This document shows, one piece after another, positions 25,608-34,834 of a stretch of 64,000 bases of DNA. How positions within the stretch are numbered: the first letter of the stretch is position 1; every line of letters begins with the position of its first letter. The position numbers and the translations under genes were made by a program. Source of the stretch: Myxococcales bacterium. Its GTDB lineage: Bacteria > Myxococcota_A > Polyangia > Polyangiales > Ga0077539. The stretch covers positions 124,001-188,000 of the forward strand of contig JAEUKI010000062.1 in the NCBI GenBank assembly GCA_016793325.1. The letters are read 5' to 3'. Below the pieces are notes generated by a model. The model saw nothing but the letters and a program-made list of their open reading frames with translations, made no database searches and was not told the origin of the DNA.

Positions 25608-27419
25608 ATGGGACGCATCGTCGGGATCGATCTCGGAACGACAAACAGTTGTGTCGCCATCATGGATGGCGGGACGCCCGTCGTCATTCCCAACGCCGAA
25701 GGAGCGCGCACGACGCCGAGCGTCGTCGGCTATCGCGCCGATGGCGAGCGGCTCGTCGGGCAAGTCGCCCGTCGACAAGCCGCGCAAAACGCAGAGAACA
25801 CCATCGCGACCGTCAAGCGCTTGATGGGTCGATCGTTCGACTCCGAAGAGGCGCGGCGGCAGCGAGAGCACGTCCCGTACTCGATCATCTCGAGCGAAAA
25901 CGGCGACGCCTGGGTGCAGGTCCACGGTCGCGCGATGAGCCCTCCCGAGGTGAGCGCTGCGATCCTCGCGACGATGAAGTCCATCGCCGAGTCGTACCTC
26001 GGCGAGGCCGTCACCGAAGCGGTCGTCACGGTCCCCGCGTACTTCGACGACGCGCAGCGACAGGCCACCAAGGACGCGGGCAAGATCGCGGGCCTCGAGG
26101 TCAAGCGCATCATCAACGAGCCGACGGCCGCGGCGCTCGCGTACGGCCTCGACAAGAGCGCCAACACCAACGAGCGGATCGTCGTGTACGACCTCGGCGG
26201 AGGCACGTTCGACGTCTCGATCCTCGAGATCGTCTCGGGCGTGTTTCGCGTGGTCGCGACGAGCGGCGACACGTTCTTGGGCGGCGAAGACTTCGATCAA
26301 AAGATCGTCGACCTCGTCGCAGGCGAGTTCTTTCTCGAGCACGGGCTCGATCTTCGAAAGGACCGCGCGGCGCTCCAGCGCCTCCGCGACGCCGCCGAAC
26401 GCGCGAAGCACGAGCTGTCCTCCGCGCTCGAGACCGAGGTCAACCTGCCCTTCATCGGCGCGACGACGCAGGGGCCTCAGCATGTCCTTCGCACGATCAC
26501 GCGCGGCGAGCTCGAGCGACTCGTGGGCGACCTCGTCGAGCGCACCCTCGAGCCGTGCAAGCGCGCGCTCGCGGACGCGAAGCTCACGATCGGCGACATC
26601 CAACAAGTGGTGCTCGTCGGCGGCATGACGCGCATGCCGCTCGTGCAGAAAAAAGTGCAGGAGTTCTTCCAGCGCGCGCCGAACAAGGGCGTCTCTCCGG
26701 ACGAGGTCGTCGCGATCGGCGCGGCGATTCAGGGCGCGTCTCTCGCGGGCGGCGCCGAGCAGATCTTGCTGCTCGACGTCACGCCGCTCTCGCTCGGCGT
26801 CGAGACCGGCGGCGGCGTGATGACGAAGATCATCGAGCGCAACACCACGATCCCGACGCGGCGCGCGATGATGTTCACCACGTCGCTCGACAATCAGTCG
26901 TTCGTGCCGATCAAGGTCCTGCAGGGCGAGCGCGAGATGGCGGCGGACAACCGCATGCTCTACGAGTTCGAGCTCTCGGGGATCCCGCCGGCGCCGAGGG
27001 GCGTTCCGAAGATCGAAGTCGCGTTCGACATCGACGCGAACGGGATCTTGAGCGTCGCGGCGAAGGACATCGTCACGGGCAAGAAGAAGGACGTGCAGAT
27101 CGTCGCGGGCTCGGGCCTCACCGAGGACGAGGTCAATCGACTCGTGATCGAGGCCGAAGAGAGCAAGGGCGCCGACGCGGATCGTCGCGAGCTCGCCGAG
27201 GCGCGCAACAGCGCCGAAGCGCTCTTGTACACGAGTCAAAACGCGCTCACCGAGTACGCGACGCTGTTGCCCGAGGACTTGCGCGCGAAGCTCACGGACG
27301 ACGTGGCCTCGCTGCGCCTCGCGCTCGACACGGGCGCGGACGTCACGACGATCAAGACGCTGTACGCGACGCTCGAGTCCAGCGCGTACAAGATCGCAGA
27401 GACGCTGTACGGGACGTGA
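25608..27419 (+). CDS. dnaK: Hsp70 chaperone DnaK
   Basis: The 603-residue ATP-dependent chaperone has IGIDLGTTNSCVA-type text at its start (VGIDLGTTNSCVAIMDGG), the second phosphate motif VYDLGGGTFDVSIL, the adenosine motif VLVGGMTRMPLVQ, the linker LLLDVTPLSLGVET and the substrate-binding beta domain through FDIDANGILSVAAKD. A GGGAG lies upstream of the ATG. At 603 residues it is shorter than E. coli DnaK and ends in the helical lid (YKIAETLYGT), without the usual disordered acidic tail. It is followed by two dnaJ genes. Confidence 0.97.
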   Translation: MGRIVGIDLGTTNSCVAIMDGGTPVVIPNAEGARTTPSVVGYRADGERLVGQVARRQAAQNAENTIATVKRLMGRSFDSEEARRQREHVPYSIISSENGDAWVQVHGRAMSPPEVSAAILATMKSIAESYLGEAVTEAVVTVPAYFDDAQRQATKDAGKIAGLEVKRIINEPTAAALAYGLDKSANTNERIVVYDLGGGTFDVSILEIVSGVFRVVATSGDTFLGGEDFDQKIVDLVAGEFFLEHGLDLRKDRAALQRLRDAAERAKHELSSALETEVNLPFIGATTQGPQHVLRTITRGELERLVGDLVERTLEPCKRALADAKLTIGDIQQVVLVGGMTRMPLVQKKVQEFFQRAPNKGVSPDEVVAIGAAIQGASLAGGAEQILLLDVTPLSLGVETGGGVMTKIIERNTTIPTRRAMMFTTSLDNQSFVPIKVLQGEREMAADNRMLYEFELSGIPPAPRGVPKIEVAFDIDANGILSVAAKDIVTGKKKDVQIVAGSGLTEDEVNRLVIEAEESKGADADRRELAEARNSAEALLYTSQNALTEYATLLPEDLRAKLTDDVASLRLALDTGADVTTIKTLYATLESSAYKIAETLYGT

Positions 27420-27482
27420 GGCGAGCGAAGGGGGGTACGGTGGGTGGGTGCCATTGCGGCCCGCCCTCTCCGCACGTAGAAC

Positions 27483-28592
27483 GTGCGCCCGATGGCGCCC
27501 GCGCCCCAACGCGATTACTACGAAGTGCTCGGCGTCGCCCGCGAGGCGTCCGCTGACGAGCTCAAGGCTGCGTATCGCAAGCTCGCGATGCAGCATCACC
27601 CCGATCGCAACCCCGGTGATCCCGACGCCGAGCGGCGATTCAAAGAAGTGAGCGAGGCGTATCACGTCCTCGGGGACGTCGAGCGGCGCGCGCAGTACGA
27701 CCGGTTCGGCCGCGTTCAGCCTGGGCAAATGCCGGACTTCATCGACGTCACGGACATGTTCGACTCGGTGCTCGGCGACTTGCTATCGAACTTCGCGCCG
27801 TTCGGCCGCAGTCGAAAGCCCGTCGGGCGCGACCTTCGTGTCGATGTCGAGCTCACGCTCGTCGAGGCCGCCAAGGGCGTCGAGAAGACCGTCGAGGTCG
27901 AGCGGCAGTGCGCGTGCGACAAGTGCGGCGGCCGCGGCGCCGAGCCGGGCAGCGCGTCGGACCCGTGCCCCGCGTGCAACGGAAAGGGCGAGGTGAAGTA
28001 CCAGCAGGGGATCTTCAAGCTCGCTCGTGCGTGCGCGCGGTGCGAGGGGCGCGGGGTTGTTCCGCGGACGCCGTGCGCGAAGTGCTCGGGTGTGGGGCTC
28101 GTGAAGAAGGGCGAGCGGCTCGTGGTGACGTTTCCCGCGGGCGTCGAAGATGGAACGGTCCGCCAAGTGCGCGGCTACGGCGATGCGTCGCGCATGACCG
28201 GCGCCGCAGGCGACCTCGAGCTCGTCGTGAAGATCCTCCCGCACCCGCTGTTCACCCGCGAGGGGGCGGACCTCTTGTGCTCGGTGCCGGTGAGCTTTCC
28301 GCAAGCCGCCCTCGGGGGAATGATCGAGGTCCCGACGCTCGAAGGCCGCGTGAAGATGCGGCTTCCTCCGGGAACGCAGCCGGGCCACCAACTGAAGCTA
28401 CGCAGCAAAGGGATGCCTCGGTTCGGCGGCTACGGCGCGGGCGATCAGATCGTGACCATCCAGGTCGAAGTGCCGACGGAGCTGTCCGAGACCCAGCGCG
28501 CGCTCGTGCAAAAGCTCGCGGAATCGATGAACGAAGAGGTCCACCCCCAGCGCAAGACGTTCCTCGAGAAGCTGCGGCACTTGTTCGACTGA
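27483..28592 (+). CDS. dnaJ: DnaJ-family co-chaperone, first copy
   Basis: The 369 residues have a J domain with the HPD tripeptide (MQHHPDRNPGDP). The four zinc-binding repeats are CDKCGGRG, CPACNGKG, CARCEGRG and CAKCSGVG, and C-terminal substrate-binding domains are present (FPQAALGGMIEVPTLEG). The Gly/Phe-rich linker between J domain and zinc domain is nearly missing, replaced by DVTDMFDSVLGDLLSNFAPF. The start is GTG 27483 or ATG 27492; neither has a clear ribosome site. It follows dnaK by 63 bases, consistent with a grpE-dnaK-dnaJ operon. Confidence 0.93.
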   Translation: MRPMAPAPQRDYYEVLGVAREASADELKAAYRKLAMQHHPDRNPGDPDAERRFKEVSEAYHVLGDVERRAQYDRFGRVQPGQMPDFIDVTDMFDSVLGDLLSNFAPFGRSRKPVGRDLRVDVELTLVEAAKGVEKTVEVERQCACDKCGGRGAEPGSASDPCPACNGKGEVKYQQGIFKLARACARCEGRGVVPRTPCAKCSGVGLVKKGERLVVTFPAGVEDGTVRQVRGYGDASRMTGAAGDLELVVKILPHPLFTREGADLLCSVPVSFPQAALGGMIEVPTLEGRVKMRLPPGTQPGHQLKLRSKGMPRFGGYGAGDQIVTIQVEVPTELSETQRALVQKLAESMNEEVHPQRKTFLEKLRHLFD

Positions 28593-28767
28593 AGCGCGCG
28601 AGCGGGCGCGGAGTGTAGCGCGAAGGCGCGAATTTTCCTGCGCGTTGACAGCGCCCGCGATCGGCTTAGTTTTCGCCGCCGATTCGGCGACCGTTCCCCG
28701 CTGGATCTCCGTCGACGGTCCGCCGTTGGGCGGCAGCGACATTCGACCGTGAAGGAGTTGATGGACA

Positions 28768-29850
28768 GTGGACAAGCGCGACTACTACGAGGTCCTCGGC
28801 GTCTCCAAAGGAGCCAACGCCGACGAAGTGAAGAAGGCCTTTCGTCAGCTCGCGTTCAAGTACCACCCGGACCGCAACCCGGATGACCCGTCCGCCGAGG
28901 CCAAGTTCAAGGAGGCCTCCGAGGCGTACGACGTCCTCAGCGACGCGCAGAAGCGCGAGATGTACGACCAGTTCGGCCACGCCGGGCTCAACGGCGAAGG
29001 CTTTCGCCCCGCGGACGATCTGTTCGAGCAATTTCAGGGAATGTTCGCGGATTTCTTCGGCGGCGGCTTCGGCTTCGGCGGAGCTCCCAAGGGCCGCGGA
29101 GGCGCACAGAAGGGCCCACGGCCCACGCGGGGCAGGGACGTTCGAACGGGGGTTCGCATCACGCTCAAGGACGCTGTCCTCGGGTGCAAACGCGACCTCG
29201 ACGTCGCGATGCCCAAGATGTGCGCGGACTGCAACGGATCGGGGGCCGCCAAGGGCGCGGCGCCGGTCACGTGCAACGCGTGCCGAGGGCGCGGCCAAGT
29301 CACGCACGGCGCCGGAGGGTTCATCATTCAGACGACGTGCCCAGAGTGCTCGGGGCGCGGAAGCGTGATCAAGCAAGCGTGCACCGCGTGCAAGGGACAC
29401 GGGGAAGTTCGGGAGGACAAGAAGGTCAAGGTCGCGATTCCCGCAGGGATCGACCACGGCCAGATGATTCGACTGTCGGGTCTCGGCGAAGCAGGCAGCA
29501 ACGGCGGCCCCGCGGGCAACCTGCTCGTCGCGGTCGAGGTCGAAGAAGACCCGCGGTTCGAGCGCGACGGGTACGACCTCGCGACCGAAGTCGCGATCTC
29601 GTTTCCGCAGGCAGCGCTCGGCGCGAAGGTCGAGATCACGACGATCGACGAGCGAACGCTCAGCGTCGAAATCCCGCCAGGGACGCAGCCGGGCGCCGTG
29701 TTCACCTTCGAGAACGAGGGCGTTCCCTACGTCGACTCGCACGGGCGCGGCCGACTCGCGGTGATCGCCAAGGTCGAGGTCCCGAAGAAGCTCAGCGGCA
29801 AGCAGCGCAAGGCGATGGAAGAGCTCGCCCGCGCCCTCAGCGAGCGTTGA
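28768..29850 (+). CDS. dnaJ: DnaJ-family co-chaperone, second copy
   Basis: The 360-residue type I DnaJ has the J domain (FKYHPDRNPDDP), a Gly/Phe linker (ADFFGGGFGFGGAPKGRGG), zinc repeats CADCNGSG, CNACRGRG, CPECSGRG and CTACKGHG, and C-terminal domains. It starts at GTG 28768 behind AAGGAG; the ATG at 28761 is out of frame. It keeps the Gly/Phe region that the first copy lacks, so this is the more canonical DnaJ. A 175-base gap separates it from the first copy and could hold its own promoter. Confidence 0.95.
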   Translation: MDKRDYYEVLGVSKGANADEVKKAFRQLAFKYHPDRNPDDPSAEAKFKEASEAYDVLSDAQKREMYDQFGHAGLNGEGFRPADDLFEQFQGMFADFFGGGFGFGGAPKGRGGAQKGPRPTRGRDVRTGVRITLKDAVLGCKRDLDVAMPKMCADCNGSGAAKGAAPVTCNACRGRGQVTHGAGGFIIQTTCPECSGRGSVIKQACTACKGHGEVREDKKVKVAIPAGIDHGQMIRLSGLGEAGSNGGPAGNLLVAVEVEEDPRFERDGYDLATEVAISFPQAALGAKVEITTIDERTLSVEIPPGTQPGAVFTFENEGVPYVDSHGRGRLAVIAKVEVPKKLSGKQRKAMEELARALSER

Positions 29851-29904
29851 GCGACGCTCGCGCGCGGTGACGAAGCGCCGTTTGCGACGCTACACTCGCG
29901 CGCT

Positions 29905-30111
29905 ATGAGCACGAGATCCAACGGAAAGAACACTGCGTCGATCGTCCTGATCGCGCTCGGCGCGCTCGCGCTGTTCGGCGGATTCGCGATGGCGGTGCTG
30001 AGCGCGTTCATGACGCCGTGGATCGGCGGGTTCGGAACGCTCCCATGGATCGTGATGGCGATCGGCGTCGCGTCCATCGTGATCGGCGTTCTGCTGCGAG
30101 GGAAGCGGTAG
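29905..30111 (+). CDS. Small two-TM membrane protein
   Basis: The 68-residue protein has hydrophobic segments at about 10-33 and 45-63 and a basic end (LLRGKR). ATG 29905 is 55 bases after the second dnaJ. The stop is 4 bases before the GTG of the next gene, so it is likely co-translated with the HEAT-repeat protein. No family is recognised. Confidence 0.6.
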   Translation: MSTRSNGKNTASIVLIALGALALFGGFAMAVLSAFMTPWIGGFGTLPWIVMAIGVASIVIGVLLRGKR

Positions 30112-30115
30112 CGCG

Positions 30116-32425
30116 GTGAGGCGGATTGATTTCGTGTGCGCGACAGCGGGTCTGTCGCTCGCAGTCGTCTCCTCGCGCGCAGCGGCCCAGGCGCGGCCCG
30201 AGCGCTGGACGATCGCGGGGGCCACTGTCGAGGCGCGCGCCGAGGGCGGGGCCGTCACCGTGCGTCTCGGCGCAGGCGCTCCGCAGAACATCGGCCGCGG
30301 AACCATTCGCGCCGAGCGCATTTCCGTGGGCGCTGGCGAGGCGTTGGTCGTGCGCGTCGAAGGCGAGCGGCCGGGCGCAGCGCTCTTCGCGGGATCGAGC
30401 GCGGTCGCTGCGACGGTGCTCTACGCCGCGCCGTCGGTGTCGATGAGCGAAGACGTCGCGGATCGCGTCGTGACCGAAGTTCGAACGATCACCGACCGAG
30501 GCCAACGCACGATCGTGATCGGAGAGCGGCGCAACGAGCTCGGGCTGTGCGGCCTGGGCGCTCCGCTCGTCGCGACGCGCGTGCTCGACGCGACGACGCT
30601 CAGGCTCGTCTCGCGCGCGGTCGATCCGTTCACGGTGTTGCCTGCAGAGATCCCCGCCACGGCAATCTCGGTCGCCGCGATCCCTGTCGAAGCGAGCGCT
30701 CGTAGCGCGGGGGTTCCTGCGCTCGTCGGGCAGGGCCAGAGCGTCGGCGGCGCGGCGCGCGGACCCGCGTTCGAGCTCTTCGATCGGCGCGCGAACACCC
30801 AGTGGAACGCCAGTGAACTTGATTTCGTGGTCGCACGTGTGATCCCGGCCACGGTCCCCGTCGAGCGCGTGGTCTTCACGCTCCCCGCGGCGCCCGCGGG
30901 CCTCCCGCGCGCGCTCTCGATCGTGCTCGGACCGCAGCGGTACGACGTGACGATCGGCCCGGGGCTCGCGACGGCGGGCGGTCGCGTCGCGGTTCCGATC
31001 GTGCCCGCGAGGCCCTCGGGGTGCGTGGCGGTGATCGTTCGAACGTCGTCCACCGCAGCGCAGACCGCGATCGCCGAAGTGTCCGTGGCGACCGCGCTCG
31101 ATCGCGACGCCGATCCGCTCGGGACGCTCGCGCGCCAGCTCGATGGCGACGGCGCGGACGGCGCTGCGCAAGCGCTCTCTGCCGTGGGAGCGCCTGCGAT
31201 TGCAGCGATCGCCGCGGCGCTTCCCTCGCTGCGAACGTCGGGCGCGCGTCGCGCGGTGCGCGTGCTCTCGTCGCTCCGAACGCCCGCCTCTGCCGATGCG
31301 CTCGTCGTCGCGCTCGGCCGCGAGGACACCGCGGAGGTCGCGCGCGAAGCGATCGTTCGCATGGGAGACTCTGCGCTCGAAGCGCTCTCTCGCCTCGTCG
31401 TCACCGACGCGCGCGCGGCCGACGCGCTGCTCGTCGTGCGCGCTCCACGATCGGCGCGCGCCGCCGCGATGATCCCAGCGCTCGGCGCGGACCGCGTCGT
31501 GTGGCGCAACGCACGAGGGCCCTTGGTCTCGCTCCTTCGCGACGCGACGGACGAAGAGCAGCGCGCGTGGCTCGCGGCGTTGCCCCAGAGCCCCGCGCGC
31601 GCGCGGTTGCGGGGACTCGCGGCGCTCTTCGAAGCGACGCGCACCGCGGAGGTTCGCGCGGAGGTGTCCGCCGCGTCGCTCGCGACGACGGTCGATGGAT
31701 TCGCCGAGCGCTTTCTTCAAATTGGCTCTCTCGCAGCGAGCGCCGACGGCCGCCGCGCGCTCGATCAGCTCGTCGCCGAGGGACGCGACGCGGACCTGCG
31801 TCACGAGGCCGTTCGCGCGCTCGCCGCGGCAGCGCGTCGCGGAGAAGTCGCGGTCGTTCGCGCGTCGTTGACGAGGGCGACCGGCGATCGAACGCCGCGT
31901 GTGCGCGCCGAAGCGCTCGCGGGCCTCGCGGCCGATCACGAGGGGAGGGTCGTCGTCGCGCGCGTGCTCGGCGCAGATGCGTGGCCTTCGGTTCGCGCGT
32001 CGGCGATCGAGGCGCTCACGGGGCAGGCGGACAGCGTCGATGCGCTCTACCGCGCGCTCGACGACATGAGCGTGCTCGTGGTGCGCGCGACGCTCACGGC
32101 GCTCGAGCGAACGCAGGCGCCCGGCGTCGCAGCGAGGCTCGTCGCGTTTGCCGCGGATCCTCGGCGCAATCCGACGCTGCGCATCGACGCGCTCGGGACC
32201 GTGGGCGTGCGCTGTGATCGAAGCGTCGCGCCCGAGCTCGAGCGCCTGGTGCTCTCGCAGATCGACCCCGCGCTGCCCGAGGGCGAACAAGCCGTGGGCC
32301 ACGCTGCGCTCGCCGCGCTCGCGAAGGTCGACATCCAACGCGCGCGCGCGCTGCTCGAGCGCATGGACGCAAACGCCACCGCGCGAACCGCGCTCGAAGC
32401 CGCGGGCCGCGGCGCGTGTCGATAG
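30116..32425 (+). CDS. Exported HEAT-repeat protein
   Basis: The 769-residue protein starts at GTG 30116 and has a signal peptide (GLSLAVVSSRAAAQA). Residues ~30-340 are beta-rich and resemble a carbohydrate-binding or discoidin-like fold without a signature I can name. From ~345 to the end there are many helical repeats (GAPAIAAIAAALPSLRTSGARR, DTAEVAREAIVRMGDSALEAL, DRTPRVRAEALAGLA, DAWPSVRASAIEALTG), i.e. a HEAT/PBS-lyase solenoid. It is probably a periplasmic scaffold. The 3' end is 27 bases from the convergent FG-GAP lipoprotein gene. Confidence 0.8.
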   Translation: MRRIDFVCATAGLSLAVVSSRAAAQARPERWTIAGATVEARAEGGAVTVRLGAGAPQNIGRGTIRAERISVGAGEALVVRVEGERPGAALFAGSSAVAATVLYAAPSVSMSEDVADRVVTEVRTITDRGQRTIVIGERRNELGLCGLGAPLVATRVLDATTLRLVSRAVDPFTVLPAEIPATAISVAAIPVEASARSAGVPALVGQGQSVGGAARGPAFELFDRRANTQWNASELDFVVARVIPATVPVERVVFTLPAAPAGLPRALSIVLGPQRYDVTIGPGLATAGGRVAVPIVPARPSGCVAVIVRTSSTAAQTAIAEVSVATALDRDADPLGTLARQLDGDGADGAAQALSAVGAPAIAAIAAALPSLRTSGARRAVRVLSSLRTPASADALVVALGREDTAEVAREAIVRMGDSALEALSRLVVTDARAADALLVVRAPRSARAAAMIPALGADRVVWRNARGPLVSLLRDATDEEQRAWLAALPQSPARARLRGLAALFEATRTAEVRAEVSAASLATTVDGFAERFLQIGSLAASADGRRALDQLVAEGRDADLRHEAVRALAAAARRGEVAVVRASLTRATGDRTPRVRAEALAGLAADHEGRVVVARVLGADAWPSVRASAIEALTGQADSVDALYRALDDMSVLVVRATLTALERTQAPGVAARLVAFAADPRRNPTLRIDALGTVGVRCDRSVAPELERLVLSQIDPALPEGEQAVGHAALAALAKVDIQRARALLERMDANATARTALEAAGRGACR

Positions 32426-32451
32426 GGTGGCGTTGCGTCTGCTGCCGCGGG

Positions 32452-34815
32452 CTACCCGATGCAGAACGCTTCGCCGTCGGCGACGTTGTTGTCGAGCCGG
32501 CACTCGCCCAGGGTCTGATCGGGGTTGACGACGGCCTCGAAGACCCCGCGCGCTGGAATCGGGGCCACACATTCAACTGGTGTGCAAATTCCCGGTGCGA
32601 TCGGCTCGTTCGTGCGGAGGCGGCACAGCTCGCGACCGTCGCCGCGGAGGCGGAAGATCACCTCGATGTTGCGGTCGAGCAGCACGCGACCGCGGTTGCA
32701 CACGTCCGCGCGAAGTCGGGTCGTCCCCGACATTTCGCAGACCGCCGAGAGCCTCGCGGCGGTCACGTCCGCGCCTGGAACTCGGGACGGATCGCGCGAC
32801 TCGTTTTGCATGAAGTTGTTGAGCCCCGCGGTCGCCCAGTTGCGACGAACGGCGCTCGTCATCGGGATGCGGCCCTCGTCGGTGACGTTGGTGATCGCGT
32901 AGGCGTGCTGGTTCCAGATCGGGCGCGTGGGAACCCATCGATCGCGCGCGTCGCGGTAGACGCGGATGCCGGTCTGGCAGCTCGCGCCGCGATGGATCGT
33001 GCGACACACGCGCTGCGCTCCAGGAACGCCCATCGGCGGCGTCGTGCACGCGGCGTTGTCCCCGCACTGGTCGTTGCGCTCGCAGCGGCAGTAGCCCTCG
33101 ACGCACTCACCGCCCGCGCAGTCGCCGGTGCGATCGCAGCGAATGGCCGTGAAAATCGGGTCGAAATCGGGGCAGTACGTGTCCGTTCGGCACGGGCCGC
33201 TCGAGGGCGAGACGATCTCGGCAGAGCCGTCACCGTCGACGTCCGCGACGATGTCGTTTTCGGTCCACGTCGACGAGAAGCGCGGCTGCGAGAACACCAC
33301 GCCGCCCGTGCGCCCGTCGTACACGCGCGAGAAGCACTCGTCCGAGTAGACGACCTCGGCGCGACCGTCGCCGTTGAAGTCGAAGACGCTCGACCCGGTG
33401 CGCGCGCTCGACTCGTCTTGCGAGCGCATGGCCCACAAGATCCTCGGCGTCGCGCCCGCGAACGAGAACACCGTGTAGTGCGACGCGAACGCAGAGCCGA
33501 CGTCGGGCTGACCGTCGCCGTCGAAGTCCGCGATCGTCGGAGGGCCGCCGACCTGCGCGCGAGGCATCATGGTGGAGGGGTTGATCGTTCCCGGTGGTGG
33601 GGAGATCTCGCGGACGATCGCGCCGGCGATGGTTTGCAAGCGCACGAACGTTCCGCCGCCGGTGAGCGTGACGACGGCGACCTCGGGGCGACCGGGCGCG
33701 TCGCCCGCGGTGCCTGCAAAATTGCCGAAATCTGCAACACCGACGTAGCCACCCGAGGGCGTTCCGGGTCCGGCCCAGTAGCTCTCGAGGACGAACGCGC
33801 GCGTCGCGCGATCCCAGCGGTAGGTGCCTCCCGCGGTGACCAGCTCGGGCTCGTCGTCGAGGTCGACGTCGGCGATCACGGGCATCGCGCTCGTCGTGAT
33901 GTAGTTGATCCATCCGGGGATCCTCGAGATGGCCTGCCCCGTCGAGTCGTACACGACCCCTTCGAAGATGATCTCGCTGCGACCATCGTTGTCGAGGTCG
34001 TGAAGGGCGATCGATCCCCACGTGCACTGATCGCTCGTGTGGGTGTCCGCGCCGCCGCCGATCGCCCGCGAGCGCCACACGCGCTGCAGCGTGCGCATCC
34101 CAGGGACGACACGAAACGCAGCGAGGCCGCCGTCCGTGAGGGCCGCGATGATTTCTGGTGTCCCGTCGTTGTCGATGTCGCCCACGGCGGGCGTCACGGG
34201 GGAGTTGAGCCGGTCTTCGAGCGCGAACGCGCCGCCCTGCTCGCGACACGTCGCCCCGTCGATCACGCGCAGGACGCCGACGCCGTTGCAGCGGCGGCCC
34301 GTCGAGCGCTCGGTGTACCCGCCGTCCGCGATGAAGATGATCGACGGACGTGGGGGAGAATCCACGTCGTAGCGAATTCCGAGGTTGGCCACGATGGGCG
34401 TGTGGAGCACGTTGCGAAACGTCGGCGCCGGGTCGGTCTCGGGCTCGCTCGGACCGCTCCACGAGCACTGGAGCGACGGTCGCAACGGCCCTGGCGAGAT
34501 CGTTCGCGTGCACATCGTGTCGAACTCGCCGCGCGCCCACGGGACGCATCGACCGCCCACGCAGCGCGAGTCGTTGGCGCACGCGCCGCCGTCGCCGCAG
34601 GGGCCGCGATCCATCGTCGCTCCGTCGCCGCCGTCGCCCGCGTCGCCCGAGGCAACATCGATCGTTGCAACGTCGGACACTGTCGAGTCCATCGAGCTGT
34701 CTCCGCCTCCGCTGTCGCCGGTTCGTGCGTCGACGGGCACGGGCATCTCGGACGAACACGCGGCGAGCGAACACGCCGCAAACGCGAAGGTGAGGCAACG
34801 AGCGAGGGATTTCAC
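32452..34815 (-). CDS. FG-GAP/VCBS-repeat surface lipoprotein
   Basis: The protein is 787 residues from GTG 34815; an in-frame ATG at 34881 would overlap the upstream gene and adds an Arg-rich leader. The lipobox is SLAAC, followed by an Asp/Ser/Gly linker. Six Ca-binding FG-GAP-type loops follow: DIDNDGTPEI, DLDNDGRSEI, DVDLDDEPEL, DFDGDGQPDV, DFNGDGRAEV and DVDGDGSAEI, forming an integrin-like propeller. Then comes a Cys-rich EGF-like piece (CDRTGDCAGGECVEGYCRCERNDQ region) and a C-terminal CARDB-like beta domain. Proteins of this build are common on myxobacterial surfaces; a ligand cannot be predicted. Confidence 0.85.
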   Translation of the reverse strand: MKSLARCLTFAFAACSLAACSSEMPVPVDARTGDSGGGDSSMDSTVSDVATIDVASGDAGDGGDGATMDRGPCGDGGACANDSRCVGGRCVPWARGEFDTMCTRTISPGPLRPSLQCSWSGPSEPETDPAPTFRNVLHTPIVANLGIRYDVDSPPRPSIIFIADGGYTERSTGRRCNGVGVLRVIDGATCREQGGAFALEDRLNSPVTPAVGDIDNDGTPEIIAALTDGGLAAFRVVPGMRTLQRVWRSRAIGGGADTHTSDQCTWGSIALHDLDNDGRSEIIFEGVVYDSTGQAISRIPGWINYITTSAMPVIADVDLDDEPELVTAGGTYRWDRATRAFVLESYWAGPGTPSGGYVGVADFGNFAGTAGDAPGRPEVAVVTLTGGGTFVRLQTIAGAIVREISPPPGTINPSTMMPRAQVGGPPTIADFDGDGQPDVGSAFASHYTVFSFAGATPRILWAMRSQDESSARTGSSVFDFNGDGRAEVVYSDECFSRVYDGRTGGVVFSQPRFSSTWTENDIVADVDGDGSAEIVSPSSGPCRTDTYCPDFDPIFTAIRCDRTGDCAGGECVEGYCRCERNDQCGDNAACTTPPMGVPGAQRVCRTIHRGASCQTGIRVYRDARDRWVPTRPIWNQHAYAITNVTDEGRIPMTSAVRRNWATAGLNNFMQNESRDPSRVPGADVTAARLSAVCEMSGTTRLRADVCNRGRVLLDRNIEVIFRLRGDGRELCRLRTNEPIAPGICTPVECVAPIPARGVFEAVVNPDQTLGECRLDNNVADGEAFCIG

Positions 34816-34834
34816 GAGGCCGATCGTACGAGAT

